A stretch of DNA of 64,000 nt from Phoronis australis (Eukaryota > Phoronida > Phoronidae): the NCBI GenBank assembly GCA_002633005.1, contig NMRA01000018.1, positions 402,201-466,200 on the forward strand. Reading direction: 5' to 3'. Within the stretch, counting starts at the first letter, position 1. Each line of letters opens with the position of its first letter. Of the stretch, positions 26,701 through 34,261 are shown one piece after another. Under the pieces are notes generated by a model that saw only the letters and a program-made list of their open reading frames with translations, had not been told where the DNA came from and made no database searches. The position numbers were made by a program, and so were the translations under genes.

Positions 26701-29700
26701 GAAAGTCCGAGCAAACGAGACAAAAATCCACAGGCATTCGGCGCAGATGAACGGGCTATTCGGAAAATTAACATTAACTAGAGGGCGCGCGTGTAATAGT
26801 AGTGATAGGTTAGCAGCCTCGATTTCGCGAGCCCTTTAAATACATGGAAAAATGGCTTGCAGCAGTGCCAACTTAATCTGAGATTGCGTGAAAAGGGTGC
26901 TTCTATGAAAGGAAGTAAGCTCGCCCTTATACAAAGGTAAGGTTTGTGATTATTTTAACGATTATTCCATGTTTATTCTACCGGTGCCTGTTAACTGAGG
27001 TAGGCCTACTTGCCGATGTCGACTTCGTGGCAGTCGCCAGTCGGGTTAATCTTTGTTTGTTGTGATGTGTGTTACGATACTTGAGGAAGCACTCGGGATC
27101 TTTTCGTACATAAAAGCAGTATTATTGTTTGCAATGATTTCTAACAGGTTTATCAGTGACAGTTACATCAATCAATGCTGAATGTTTATGCTATCAACTC
27201 GATATTGATTGGTGAGTTACGATTACAATCCTAGTCCAGTGGCAAAGGGTACGTGACAATTATCCATTACTAGACTATTTGTTTACTCCATATCTATGGG
27301 CAGCGAAAAGGTTCAAAATAGACACCAGCGCCAAATAAACAAGTGCTTTGACAAACAGACAAGTGGTTTGCTAAACAGACAAGTGATTTGTTTATTCAGA
27401 ATTATACTTGGATACCATGAGGATATCAAAAGAGGGGATCACAATGCACCAAATCAAAAATGCGTTCCAAAATGAAAAAGCACACTTACCCTTTAAAGTT
27501 AAAGCTGACGTAACCTCCTCAGGCTAGACGGACGTGAATTTGAAGTGCAAAAGAGCACGAACTTTAGCCGTAAAATTACAAAAGTGTCGCTTGGTTATGT
27601 GGCGGCGTATTTTATAGTCCGCGGCAAATTATCAGAAATTTTTAGCAGCCGGTTTTGAGGTCCCTTCCCCCAAAAATACTAATCGTTGCTTCCCCGCAGT
27701 TTTGTAACTGTGGGTAGAGGTCTGGCCTCGAAATCGTATTTAAAAGATGAGATCCTTACAAATAAACTATGTCAAGTGTTGGCAATTAATCATGCAAGGA
27801 GCTGAAAACCATGTGACAGATATTTCAGTCCCACCGTCAACAACGAGACTCGTTAGGTTATGATAATTTCATATGAAACAAAATCATCCAATGTCTGTGC
27901 CGGTATATTGCCACAGCATTGAATCTGATTGTTGTAATTTTGACAACAGTGACCCTCAGTATATGTATGTAATGCAGAAATGATTACCGAATACGCTTGC
28001 GAATTGTCATTTTCCTGTTGACCTATAGAAATGTGCAGCGATCAAAATGAAGTATTCCCTTTGTTTGCATTTGATTTGTATGTGTGTGTAACTATTTTTA
28101 GAGCTTTCTTAAGAGCGCCTTTGAACAATGTTAAGTTTTGTGTTAACTTGTATATAAACAAAAGTTCCACATGCAAGAAAAGTATGTTTTCAATTGTAGC
28201 TAGCTGGATAAGAATCTGCTATGCACAAGAATCGAGAATAAAAAATTATCAGTGTATTTAAAAACAAAATGGCAAACTGAACAACCACATACATCCAAAA
28301 AGCAACATTGTTAAAAAGAATTTTAATTTTCCGAATGCAACGTAGTCCATAATCAGGCATATTAAGGGCTGACTTTCTGAATTAGGTTCAATTCTCTCAG
28401 GTTATTGCTGAAGGATTGCTTTTCACTTTATACAAAGGTAAAACAGACAGCCAGGCGGCTGGTTTCAGTCGTTTTCTCTCACCTGTAACAGAATAGTCAG
28501 AGAAATATTAGCAAAGTATAAAAAACAAGACAAACTACTTTTGTAAGGCAGAACATACTTGACGTTTCATCTTGTTCATGTTTATATGTAGAAACTAACA
28601 ATCTTTGTATCCGAGTCTTATTTAAGATCTGAATTAAAATATGTGGAACAGGCTAAAAGTGATTTAACAATGTGTATTATTCATGACACCTAAAATGTAC
28701 TTCTGATCTCAACGAGTAAAATTCATTCTAGGTGTCAATTTTTATTCCAATGCAATGTCACAACATTTACCGAATAGCGTATTCGTGTTAATTCGGTAAC
28801 TAATGTGGTAGTCCTGGGGGTGGGGTCCGCTATATAATAAGGAAATTCATTCATCTAGAGAATTTTATTGGACATAGCACAGTTTTGAAGAGAAACTGCA
28901 GTGAAAAAGTCACCCTTGACTTCTGAGCGTCACGTGTCATACACCTATTATGCTGGGCGCATTCCCACCCAGGACAATTTGGTATTATGTGAATATGTGC
29001 TGCTAGCCTACCTGGCATTCTAGTCCCGGTTGAGTTTCCGAAAAAAAAAACGCTTAGTTTCGATCAATAAACCCGTTATTCTGTGGGGTAACTGGTTTGG
29101 ATAACATCACCGAACGATGTCGATAGAAACTGGTTGCTAAAACTTACCAAGTGACGTTACAGTATAAAGACTCCCAATGCCATGGAAATGCAAAGAGCAC
29201 ACACCGGGCTTCGGCATCCACACACTTTTTGTCAGTTGGTTGACCATTTTGACCGCAATTCTCAACGAATGTAGTAACCTTAGGTCTTTTGGGAATTTGT
29301 GACCACCTGTCGAAGACTTGCACTCGGGAAAATAGCAATAATAAGGCTTAGCGCGACGACGTATTTTGATAACAATTCCGTCTTTTACCAGCTGTTCACA
29401 TGCAGACAGCGACGCATGCGCAATTCAGTCACCACTAGTACAGCAGCGACAAAGTGAGGAGAATTCTTCGAATAGCCCCATTCGTAGGCCTGGACATAGT
29501 CGCCCCGTTTTTTTAGTCCTAGTTGATTTTTTTCAGTAAAAAGGTCCGCACACCGACGAACCCCCTGTATTTTAGGCTGAGTGCGAGGATGGGCTGGTGA
29601 GGCGGGTGAGCCAAACTTTGATAAGTTTACTGTGGACTTGACTAAAGTATTGAAGCTATTTAGAAGGTGCCAAGCGTGTGTCCATGGAGTCGCACGGCTG

Positions 29701-32700
29701 GATGTAAGCGGTTTGTGTGCCCAGGTCACCATCCAGTGGGAACAGCATAAGAATTCCATTGTCAGCACAATAGTGCACACCGTGCATTTGCACCAAGAAG
29801 TCCCACCACGTCTGTCCTCAGTCTCTGTCTCATCCCCTTCAACAGCTGTCTGCGCGTATTCTGCCTCACTATACTCGTGCTCAAAGATTATCCACCCACT
29901 GACTGCGTGAAAAATTCTACGTCACCACTCCTATGAACAATGTCTCCGTCACTCACGTCACTGTCTGTGATAGGGGTCGCCAACTCCGCTATTTACAGGC
30001 TACACCAAAGCAAACGATCCCTAAATCCAACGTAATTGAGTTTTGTAACATCCTAGCTTGTCGCAGAATACTCGCCAATAAGAAACAACGATGGAACGGA
30101 TCCTCACGGTAAACTCGAATACAGAAACAAAATGGCGGGAAATTCTTAACCGCCTAAAAGTCACTTCCGGAGTAGAGCATGACTACTTAATAAAATTGCG
30201 GAAAGTCGTAATTAACTGAAACATATGTCTGGGATAATCAAGGAACCGTATTTTTACTAAAAGTGACACGATAAAAGGTTGCCTCCTCCTTTAATTCGCT
30301 TTTCCGCCCCATAACCCAAAATTGTGCAGCGAGGGTGTTGCAGTAAGAATTGCGCCCCGCGGCACAAGAACAATGATATACAAGGAAATTTGTGAGGTCA
30401 GAAATTTCCAACACAGTGAACAATGCCTTAGAAACCATTTCACTTATGAAGTTCTGCTCTAAAAATAAATTTCTGTCCGATTTACTCTGAGAATGTTTCT
30501 CACACTGGCGCCTTCTAACAGTGACTTACGGTGTGCAGACGTGCTGTGAATATGATTGGCTAAAAATGACCCCGTCAGCCGCAAGTTGGTCGAGATTTGG
30601 CGTAAAAAAGTATTCATTGCGGTAGCCAACGTCACTGTAACCTGAAACGGAAGTCATCAAAATAAAGTGCATCTGAAGCTAAAAATGTGAGTTTTGCAAA
30701 GTTTACATAACATCAACTAACTTGATTGTATCAACATTATAAAAAAGCATACACATTTTTGTGAAACTGGTTTTGCTAATACAACCATTTGGTGCCTTTC
30801 GGTGATTGGTGGTGGGACACGCACATTTGCTCGTCGAAACGAGTTGAATAACCCGAACTTGAATTTTCCGATAAATGATAAGCAAACCGCAGTTTTACCG
30901 CGTGGCAGATTTTTTAAAAATTATAATTTGCGATAATTTCCCTAAATGACCAAGGCGCTTTTAACCATTTTGTCCAATTCTAGGGGTAACCGTTCGCTCG
31001 ATACGGGTATCATTTTAGCAGATTGTCAAAAAAAATGTGGCGCATTGTCGTCCTCCAGAGATCGATTGTGGCACAGGCTTTACTGGGACGGGAGACCACC
31101 GCCGGTATCTTAGTGTCCGGTCTAAATTTCTTTTCAATATTTTCGCAAGTTTGGTTATAAGGATATTCTAACTGTTTAGCAGTTTTATTCAGTTATTTTG
31201 ATGTTGCATGTACGTTGTTCCTTTTATACTGTTTATTATTTTATACTGTTTGTTTGTATGTATACGGCATTCATGATTAAATCATTTATTACGAAAAACA
31301 CAAGGGGAAGGCATGCCTTCGTCTTTTGTCAGCGCGAGTCTTGCAAAATAATTTCTGTCAAAATTTATTTTGCCACATTTTGTCAACATTTTCTGTAGGA
31401 AATGTCCCTATTTCGGTTTTATTAAAGCTAAGGTCGGCTTTCAATTATTTTATCCCCGTTTGCAGGCTGGTAACAGACACTGCTCTAGTCTCAAGGCCGA
31501 CCGGCGTACCTGAATGAATTGTACTTCCGGGTTCGCGGTTAGTTCAAAATGGCGGTGTGTTCTTCGGGTCGGAATCATGATCGTGAGTGACACGTTTACT
31601 TAAACTTTTTTCGACTACGGATTGTGTATTGGTTGTAGGATAGGTACTGCGTGGTTCCTTATAATTTCTTGTAACTATTTAATAGGGTTAAAAATGTGTG
31701 CTTCTAGGACTTTAACTTGTTCGGAAGTTTTGCGATGAGCAGCAACGCAAGGCTTACGAACAAGTTCAGCGTCAGGCAATTCATAGTGAGCTCGGTGTGT
31801 TCAAAATTTTTATAGACAACATGTGTCGCAGTTTTAAATTTTTTCTGTTTATTTATGGTTATTGCTTTTAACCTTTCAAAATGCTTCAGACTATGTAATT
31901 AAAGAAATTGATGTCATTTTGTTATTTCATTTTTGAGTCATTATTAGCCTATAAAAAAAATTATTTGAAAATAAAAATGGAAGTGACGTTCAAACGCTAT
32001 TATGGGTTTTTGACTAGCGTAATGAAATGCAGAGACAACTGAACGGCGACAACATCAGCCAGAAATTTCAAGTGGCTTTACGCAGACGAGTATACTAACG
32101 TTCGTTTTTCATAAACATGGACTCTGGTTCACAATACTTTGCACTTTAAATGGAACTTCAACATGTTTTTGATATACTCTGTTCTACAAGAAATTAAAGT
32201 GCCTTACATTATTTTGTGCTCGTGTACATTGTAGTTTTCACACCTGAAGTTCTAGTTCAAGTTAGCACCTGGTGCCTCCGAGATTTGAGATATAAACTCG
32301 AGTAAAAACACGATATTTCGATTTCAGATTCAAATTTATAGGTTTAATGCAATCATAGGCGGATCCAGGGGAGTCAAGGGGGGTCCGGACCTCTTTTTTC
32401 CCTTGGTTTTATCAAATCTAGAATTTCCAAGTTGTTGACTTCGCTCCTTTTTAAAAATTCCTTGATCCGACCTCTTAAAAAATCTACATCTGGCTGTGCT
32501 CATCTGATGCAAATTAGGATTAGACAGGCATTCACATGTACCATCATATCCTCGAGCTCAGAACAAAGACACTTACCATGAGTTCGCTCACAATTTAGCA
32601 AATATGACAAAAATAAGTTCCATTTCGAATACCGGCTCTGAAGCTATTTGCATGTCGCGCTCTTTTCTATTACGTTTGTTCTAATTTTTACTTCGAACAC

Positions 32701-33338
32701 GACCGTTCTCATAATGGTGAGGGATCTACAGGAAAAAATCCCACCTTTTGTGGAAATTCGAAGAACTGTTTGACTTTTAGTTCATTTTTACACGTAATGC
32801 TGAGGTGGTAACAAGAAGTCACGCGCCAAGCCAGAGACGGAACCAGAATTTTGAGTTAGATATTGCCAGGGCAGAGGACTAGCCAGGATTTTTGTCCGTC
32901 TGATATTCGCACCCCTGAACTGCCAAATGGATAAATGGTAGAATTTTAGGGAGGGGTAGGTCCCTCTAGTCCCCCCACTTAAATCAGCCACTGTAAGCAA
33001 CACGCAAACATTGTGAACACACCAGTCATGAGATTCACTATCGTGGACTATTAGACAGGTCATGTTTTGTATGTAATCAAGATGATTTTTGGCGTGCTAA
33101 ACTTGAAAAACGTCGATATTAGGCAGTCGCATTCCTTCACAAAACATAAGTCTTTCATATCCATAACGGAATTGTTGTAAAACTTGAGTAGAAATTTGGC
33201 AATAAAACACTTACCCAAGTCGTCAGCAACAATAAATACTATATTTGGAGGATTTTTTTCAGCGTTTTGCTTCTTCTGTGTTGCGTGCGTTGAAACAAAA
33301 GTCAACAAAATCACCAAAGAAAAAATCAAGGCCTTCAT
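9730..33338 (-). CDS. ARSB: Arylsulfatase B-like gene, copy A (11 exons, 498 aa)
   Basis: This gene encodes a type I sulfatase that hydrolyses sulfate esters, probably of glycosaminoglycans, in lysosomes or the secretory route. The joined exons total 1497 nt. Residues 1-19 form a signal peptide. Metal and catalytic residues of the family are all present: D39-D40, the formylglycine site C77-T-P-S-R81, K131 and H133 in GKWHLG, H218 in APHEP, D276/N277 and K298. N-glycosylation sequons are at N140, N255, N365 and N375; a basic RKRR lies at 427-430; the C-terminus is GVWSPGWC. All introns are GT-AG with matching phases. Copy A carries H75, A90 and C395 where copy B has Pro, Pro and Gly, which hints at relaxed or altered constraint. 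ARSI/ARSJ-type assignment is an alternative. The substrate is not deducible. Confidence 0.9.
9903..11869. other. Gene A intron 10
   Basis: This 1967-bp intron aligns along most of its length with intron 10 of copy B (38333-39986). No nested gene was recognised; the open frames near 10587, 11142 and 11241 are not conserved in copy B. Sequence near 11655-11735 (AAGACATCG, CGTGACAAGTCTAG, GAGATTCT) is related to the repeat at 57734 and 59095. Confidence 0.5.
11870..12036 (-). CDS. ARSB: Gene A exon 10
   Basis: 167 nt encoding residues 387-441 plus part of 442. Donor CTG|GTAAAT; acceptor TTTTCAG|GTGTG. It carries CGDYKLLV, then C395 where copy B has Gly, then a basic KRKRRS run. Nine of the ~38 differences between copies fall here, the highest density apart from the signal peptide. 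Confidence 0.9.
12423..12602 (-). CDS. ARSB: Gene A exon 9
   Basis: 180 nt encoding residues 327-385 plus parts of the flanking codons. It starts MIHATDWFST and includes IIGLGGGTAP and two glycosylation sequons (VSNRT and NNFT). Acceptor TTTTTCAG; donor AAG|GTATGA. The motif H-x-x-DWF-x-T is the usual sulfatase segment after the sheet core. Confidence 0.92.
12722..12970. mobile_element. MITE with GCGCACCCAGC-type ends
   Basis: The left end (TGCGCACTCCCAGC at 12724) and right end (GCTGGGTGCGC ending at 12968) form imperfect terminal inverted repeats. Internal similarity (GTGTCTCGTTT, TTTCTATGAGGCGG) is shared with an inverted member at about 26659-26790. The insertion is missing from the matching place in copy B, near 40765. 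Confidence 0.5.
13557..13757 (-). pseudogene. Penelope-like GIY-YIG C-terminal fragment
   Basis: The minus-strand translation contains QEIVENTSILFV and LKVLQSLLI. It matches the fragment at 16683-16904 (KEIAENSNILCV, SKILKSLLI) and the standard tail of the endonuclease domain of Penelope-like elements. An internal inverted repeat (AAAGGGACTGCAATACTTTC near 13616 against its complement near 13700) suggests later rearrangement. Not present at this site in copy B. Confidence 0.45.
15064..15212 (-). CDS. ARSB: Gene A exon 8
   Basis: 149 nt encoding residues 277-325 plus two bases of 326. It opens with N277-G-G, completing the DNGG motif whose Asp is on exon 7, and contains YPLRGEK (K298, sulfate contact in the family) and LFEGGTR. 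Acceptor ATTCCAG; donor GATGG|GTAAGT. Confidence 0.93.
15803..15860. repeat. Short repeated hairpin in intron 7 of gene A
   Basis: CGTAAAATGTAACA near 15808 is followed by two direct copies of its complement, TGTTACATTTTACG, near 15824 and 15842. It can form alternative stems. It is not obvious at the matching place in copy B, so it may be one end of a small MITE. Confidence 0.5.
16281..16378 (-). CDS. ARSB: Gene A exon 7
   Basis: 98 nt encoding residues 245-276 (MVASLDESVGNLTSAL to FVSD276). Acceptor TTATCAG; donor GAC|GTAAGT. The family motif D-E-x-V-G is visible; D276 is the metal ligand that pairs with N277 on the next exon. N255 is a glycosylation sequon. Confidence 0.93.
16415..16598. 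repeat. (CATA)n microsatellite
   Basis: About 180 bp of imperfect CATA tetranucleotides with CAAA and TATA interruptions, in intron 6. The Cys/Met/Tyr-rich frames it generates are artefacts. Copy B has only a few units near 47010-47035. Confidence 0.9.
16683..16904 (-). pseudogene. Penelope-like element GIY-YIG fragment, intron 6
   Basis: Minus-strand translation gives SRRLSMHLRGGSIQVHF, then TRKEIAENSNIL, then SKILKSLLI and PVLNEQLPSV. This order (RL-x-H, GSI-x-x-HF, NT/S-x-I, L-x-x-LLI, P-x-LN-x-Q) is the C-terminal half of the GIY-YIG endonuclease of Penelope-like retroelements. Copy B keeps the same fragment at 47119-47442, so the insertion predates the gene duplication. Confidence 0.65.
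17557..17620 (-). CDS. ARSB: Gene A exon 6
   Basis: 64 nt encoding residues 223-243 plus one base of 244 (VTAEYENLC ... RRKYC). Acceptor TTTTAG; donor GCG|GTAAGT. It corresponds to the P-x-x-Y, then R-x-x-Y-x-G stretch after the active-site His in arylsulfatase B. Confidence 0.88.
18043..18125. repeat. (TATATG)n and (TA)n microsatellite
   Basis: About 80 bp of TATATG repeats running into TA repeats, directly beside the left terminal repeat of the Penelope-like element. A CATA/TA tract sits beside the other terminal repeat at 20668-20738. Confidence 0.9.
18450..18740 (+). pseudogene. Penelope-like GIY-YIG endonuclease fragment
   Basis: A 96-codon frame containing RCNVVYEFTCPAVEC, matching the N-terminal strand of the GIY-YIG domain in Penelope-like elements (V-V-Y-x-F-x-C). 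Downstream residues (SVHWAHS, then TKRLHRRPF) look like a degraded YIG-x-T and RL-x-H segment. No reverse transcriptase domain was recognised nearby. Confidence 0.5.
19084..19750. mobile_element. Foldback DNA transposon, 312-bp inverted repeats
   Basis: Left arm 19084-19395 and right arm 19439-19750 are near-perfect reverse complements around a 43-bp loop. Perfect 8-bp direct repeats TATTACAC flank it (19076-19083 and 19751-19758). An 8-bp duplication with CACAGGCG ends is most like hAT or P-type elements. Open frames across the arms (140 and 218 codons) are by-products of the palindrome. It lies inside the Penelope-like element, so it is the younger insertion. Confidence 0.85.
20668..20738. 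repeat. (CATA)n-(TA)n microsatellite
   Basis: Regular CATA units run into TA repeats at the right edge of the Penelope-like element. Confidence 0.9.
20773..20874 (-). CDS. ARSB: Gene A exon 5
   Basis: 102 nt, phase 0 on both sides, encoding residues 189-222 (TLLSEKAVDVINNHD ... HLAPHEPIQ). H218 in APHEP is the family's sulfate-binding His. Acceptor TTTTCAG; donor CAG|GTAAGA. Confidence 0.93.
21359..21530 (-). CDS. ARSB: Gene A exon 4
   Basis: 172 nt completing K131 and encoding residues 132-188, from WHLGQCSWNCTPTYRGFDSF to DQVGKYAT. H133 is catalytic; N140 is a glycosylation sequon; RGFDSFYG is the conserved sulfatase motif. Six residues differ from copy B, mostly in the loop 166-177. Confidence 0.93.
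21531..23291. other. Gene A intron 3
   Basis: 1761 bp, aligning with the shorter intron 3 of copy B (50516-51727). Landmarks shared include CATCGAGAACCAATCGACGCATG near 21841/50848. The part near 22510-22900 has no clear match in copy B, so it is either an insertion in A or a loss in B. No gene recognised. Confidence 0.5.
23292..23447 (-). CDS. ARSB: Gene A exon 3
   Basis: 156 nt encoding residues 80-130 with parts of 79 and 131: SRTAYMTGLYAFRTG to NYATHLVGK. S80-R81 complete the C-T-P-S-R formylglycine site. Where most sulfatases have T-G-R-Y, both copies have T-G-L-Y. Copy A also has A90 where copy B has the usual Pro. Confidence 0.93.
23751..23780. other. Poly-G run with an ambiguous base
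   Basis: A run of about 20 G is broken by an N at 23773. The run length is probably unresolved in the assembly. Confidence 0.9.
26014..26111. mobile_element. Hairpin MITE, second member
   Basis: Same family as 9600-9702: begins TTAAATCAGTTTATGGCCAC and folds back through TAAAAATCGGACGATC pairing with GATCGTCCGGTTTTTA. It is flanked by a repeated TATTTTACCTAG (26002-26013 and 26112-26123), so the target duplication is at least 9 bp. Confidence 0.7.
26659..26790. mobile_element. MITE related to 12722-12970, inverted
   Basis: GCGCACCCAGCGGGGGG at 26661 and the following TCTATGAAACAGAAAGTC and GAGACAAAAATCC match the reverse complement of the element in intron 8. The right boundary is uncertain. 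Confidence 0.4.
27325..27402. repeat. Short minisatellite, about three units
   Basis: ACAAGTGCTTTG, ACAAGTGGTTTG and ACAAGTGATTTG recur at about 24-base spacing with AAACAG between them. Confidence 0.6.
28545..29485. mobile_element. Dispersed repeat with THAP exon, intact copy
   Basis: This ~940-bp sequence occurs again in inverted orientation at about 34262-36085. Neither an obvious terminal inverted repeat nor a duplication was found. It is absent from intron 2 of copy B as far as I can align. It includes the sequence at 29111-29119 (complement CATCGTTCG), which is the unoccupied target of the 899-bp element present in the other copy. Confidence 0.6.
29148..29306 (-). pseudogene. THAP-like exon in dispersed repeat
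   Basis: Minus-strand sequence is open from a possible acceptor (CGACAG at 29312-29307) to a donor (CTTG|GTAAGT at 29147). It encodes GGHKFPKDLRLL, then TKSVWMPKPGVCSLHF. FPKD, W-x-P and VCSxHF are the central THAP signature; the N-terminal Cys pair would be on an earlier exon that I did not find. The second repeat copy (34434-34590) has a stop and a frameshift here. Likely a transposase-derived exon, no longer functional. Confidence 0.5.
29733..29909 (-). pseudogene. P2RX7_C-type zinc-domain exon remnant
   Basis: Minus-strand translation reads FEHEYSEAEYAQTAVEGDE, then GTSWCKCTVC, then MEFLCCSHW. FE-x-EYS followed by WC-x-C-x2-C and, about 10 residues later, CC is the pattern of the cysteine-rich domain related to the cytosolic tail of P2X7 (P2RX7_C), which is expanded and often near THAP genes in invertebrates. 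There is no in-frame ATG and downstream sequence loses similarity, so I call it a fragment. Confidence 0.45.
30530..30641 (-). CDS. ARSB: Gene A exon 2
   Basis: 112 nt encoding residues 43-78 with parts of 42 and 79: YSDVGYRNEYFFTPNLDQLA to SQHVCT. C77 is the residue converted to formylglycine. H75, two before it, is Pro in copy B and in most relatives. Acceptor TTTCAG|GTTAC; donor ACC|GTAAGT. Confidence 0.93.
32353..32502. mobile_element. Old MITE shared by both gene copies
   Basis: Begins GGCGGATCCAGGGGAG and ends with degraded CTTGATCCGACCTC repeats. The same insertion is at about 62338-62490 in copy B, so it predates the duplication. Confidence 0.5.
32832..32994. mobile_element. MITE in intron 1 of gene A only
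   Basis: 163 bp flanked by AAGC (32828-32831 and 32995-32998). Copy B has the uninterrupted site TCAAGCAACACGCAAAC near 62823. In reverse complement it reads CAGTGGCTGATTTAAG, then CATTTGGCAG, then CAAAATTCTGG, matching the element at 45534-45699. Confidence 0.75.
33215..33338 (-). CDS. ARSB: Gene A exon 1 (signal peptide)
   Basis: 124 nt from the first in-frame ATG (33336-33338): MKALIFSLVILLTFVSTHA is a clear signal peptide, followed by NPPNIVFIVADDLG with metal ligands D39-D40. The frame stays open upstream, but its first codon there is TTG at 33381-33383, not ATG, in both copies. Donor TTGG|GTAAGT. Confidence 0.93.
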
Positions 33339-33413
33339 GATAACTAATACACAAAGAGTTACTGAGGTATCGACATCATGCAAGCTGTGTGTTATTTTAT
33401 GACAATCGATCCA

Positions 33414-33458
33414 TATTTATATGTCGCCGTGAATGTTGTGCCGCCCACTGCCATTGGG
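33414..33458 (-). promoter_or_regulatory. Core promoter of gene A
   Basis: On the minus strand a CCAAT box (33451-33458), a GC-rich TGGGCGG (33441-33447) and TATAAATA (33414-33421) occur in order. The TATA box is about 75 bp before the ATG. The same trio with the same spacing is present upstream of copy B, so conservation supports it. Confidence 0.65.
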
Positions 33459-34240
33459 AAATCCCGGGGTTGTAATTAGAATTGGGTGTAAACGGCAACG
33501 ATGTTTACTACGATAATGCACAATAATTAGTGTCAAGCAAGGAAAGTGCTAAAAAGATATAAATGCGTACAGCAACGATTGGATAGGCAAAAGATGGTAA
33601 ATCATGGGCAATAAAACATTATCGAGCACGGTCACACGTAGTTCGAACACCACTCATCAGTTTTGCACGTATGAACGAGTAGAGCGTGCTGAACGTCACT
33701 GGCACAAATCGCACGATACAATCCTATGCGTGTCAGCAAGTTGGACATTGCTATGAATCATACATGGAAATCTTCAAAATTCTGACTGTTTTGCCCGCCA
33801 GCTGTTGCAACAGGGTTTATCGTGTTACTCCAGCAATTTTTGGGCAATATCAGCTGGCTATACTGTCTTCGAGTTCACCGACAATTAAAATCAAATAGCT
33901 AGCAATTTTAAGTTGCTAGATATATTTATCACTTTTATATCACCTATATATCGAAAACGCACATTTGTGTGTTTCTACGAATTGCAAGAGGTTTTCATCA
34001 TTTCTTAATGGATCGATGCATTTACCAGGCTTACTTTTAAACAACCCTTTTAATTACGGGCCACAGCATTTCTTCACTAGTGTGACGATGCTAAACTTCA
34101 GCGAACCTTACTTTCAATAACACACGACACCTTTATCAGGGCCTCTTACAATAAAGTAACTGCGGTACTATTACTGTAGAATCCAAGAACGAGATCACCT
34201 GTTTAATATTGTACATTTACTTCGCAATACCTAGTCTCGT
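33459..34240. other. Upstream flank of gene A, part of duplicated unit
   Basis: Aligns by eye with 63300-63890 upstream of copy B (for example the stretch around CACACGACACCTTTATCAGG near 34121/63763), with an extra piece in A near 33600-33860. Similarity stops near 34230-34240, the right limit of the duplicated unit. No coding sequence recognised. Confidence 0.6.
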
Positions 34241-34261
34241 ACAGTGCCACCACGTGGGAAG

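Larger units (their letters stand above)
23448..30529. other. Gene A intron 2 (7.1 kb)
   Basis: The largest intron of gene A. Stretches at 23450-24490, 25440-25900 and 30000-30529 align with intron 2 of copy B. The intervening parts differ and hold a hairpin MITE (26014), a second MITE (26659), a short minisatellite (27336), a dispersed THAP-bearing repeat (28545-29485) and a P2RX7_C-like exon (29733). Overlapping frames on both strands at 26157-26640 have no recognisable motif. Confidence 0.55.
30642..33214. other. Gene A intron 1
   Basis: 2573 bp, aligning with the longer intron 1 of copy B. It holds an old MITE shared by both copies (32353-32502) and a young one only in A (32832-32994). 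A conserved 90-bp block (TTCGGnAAGTTTTGCGAT ... AATTCAnAGTGAGCTnGG) at about 31715-31800 matches 61709-61795. No nested gene recognised. Confidence 0.5.

Noticed and set aside
33336-33383. Longer N-terminus for the sulfatase starting 15 codons upstream
   Set aside because: The upstream codon is TTG in both copies, and the residues before MK are not conserved and spoil the signal peptide.
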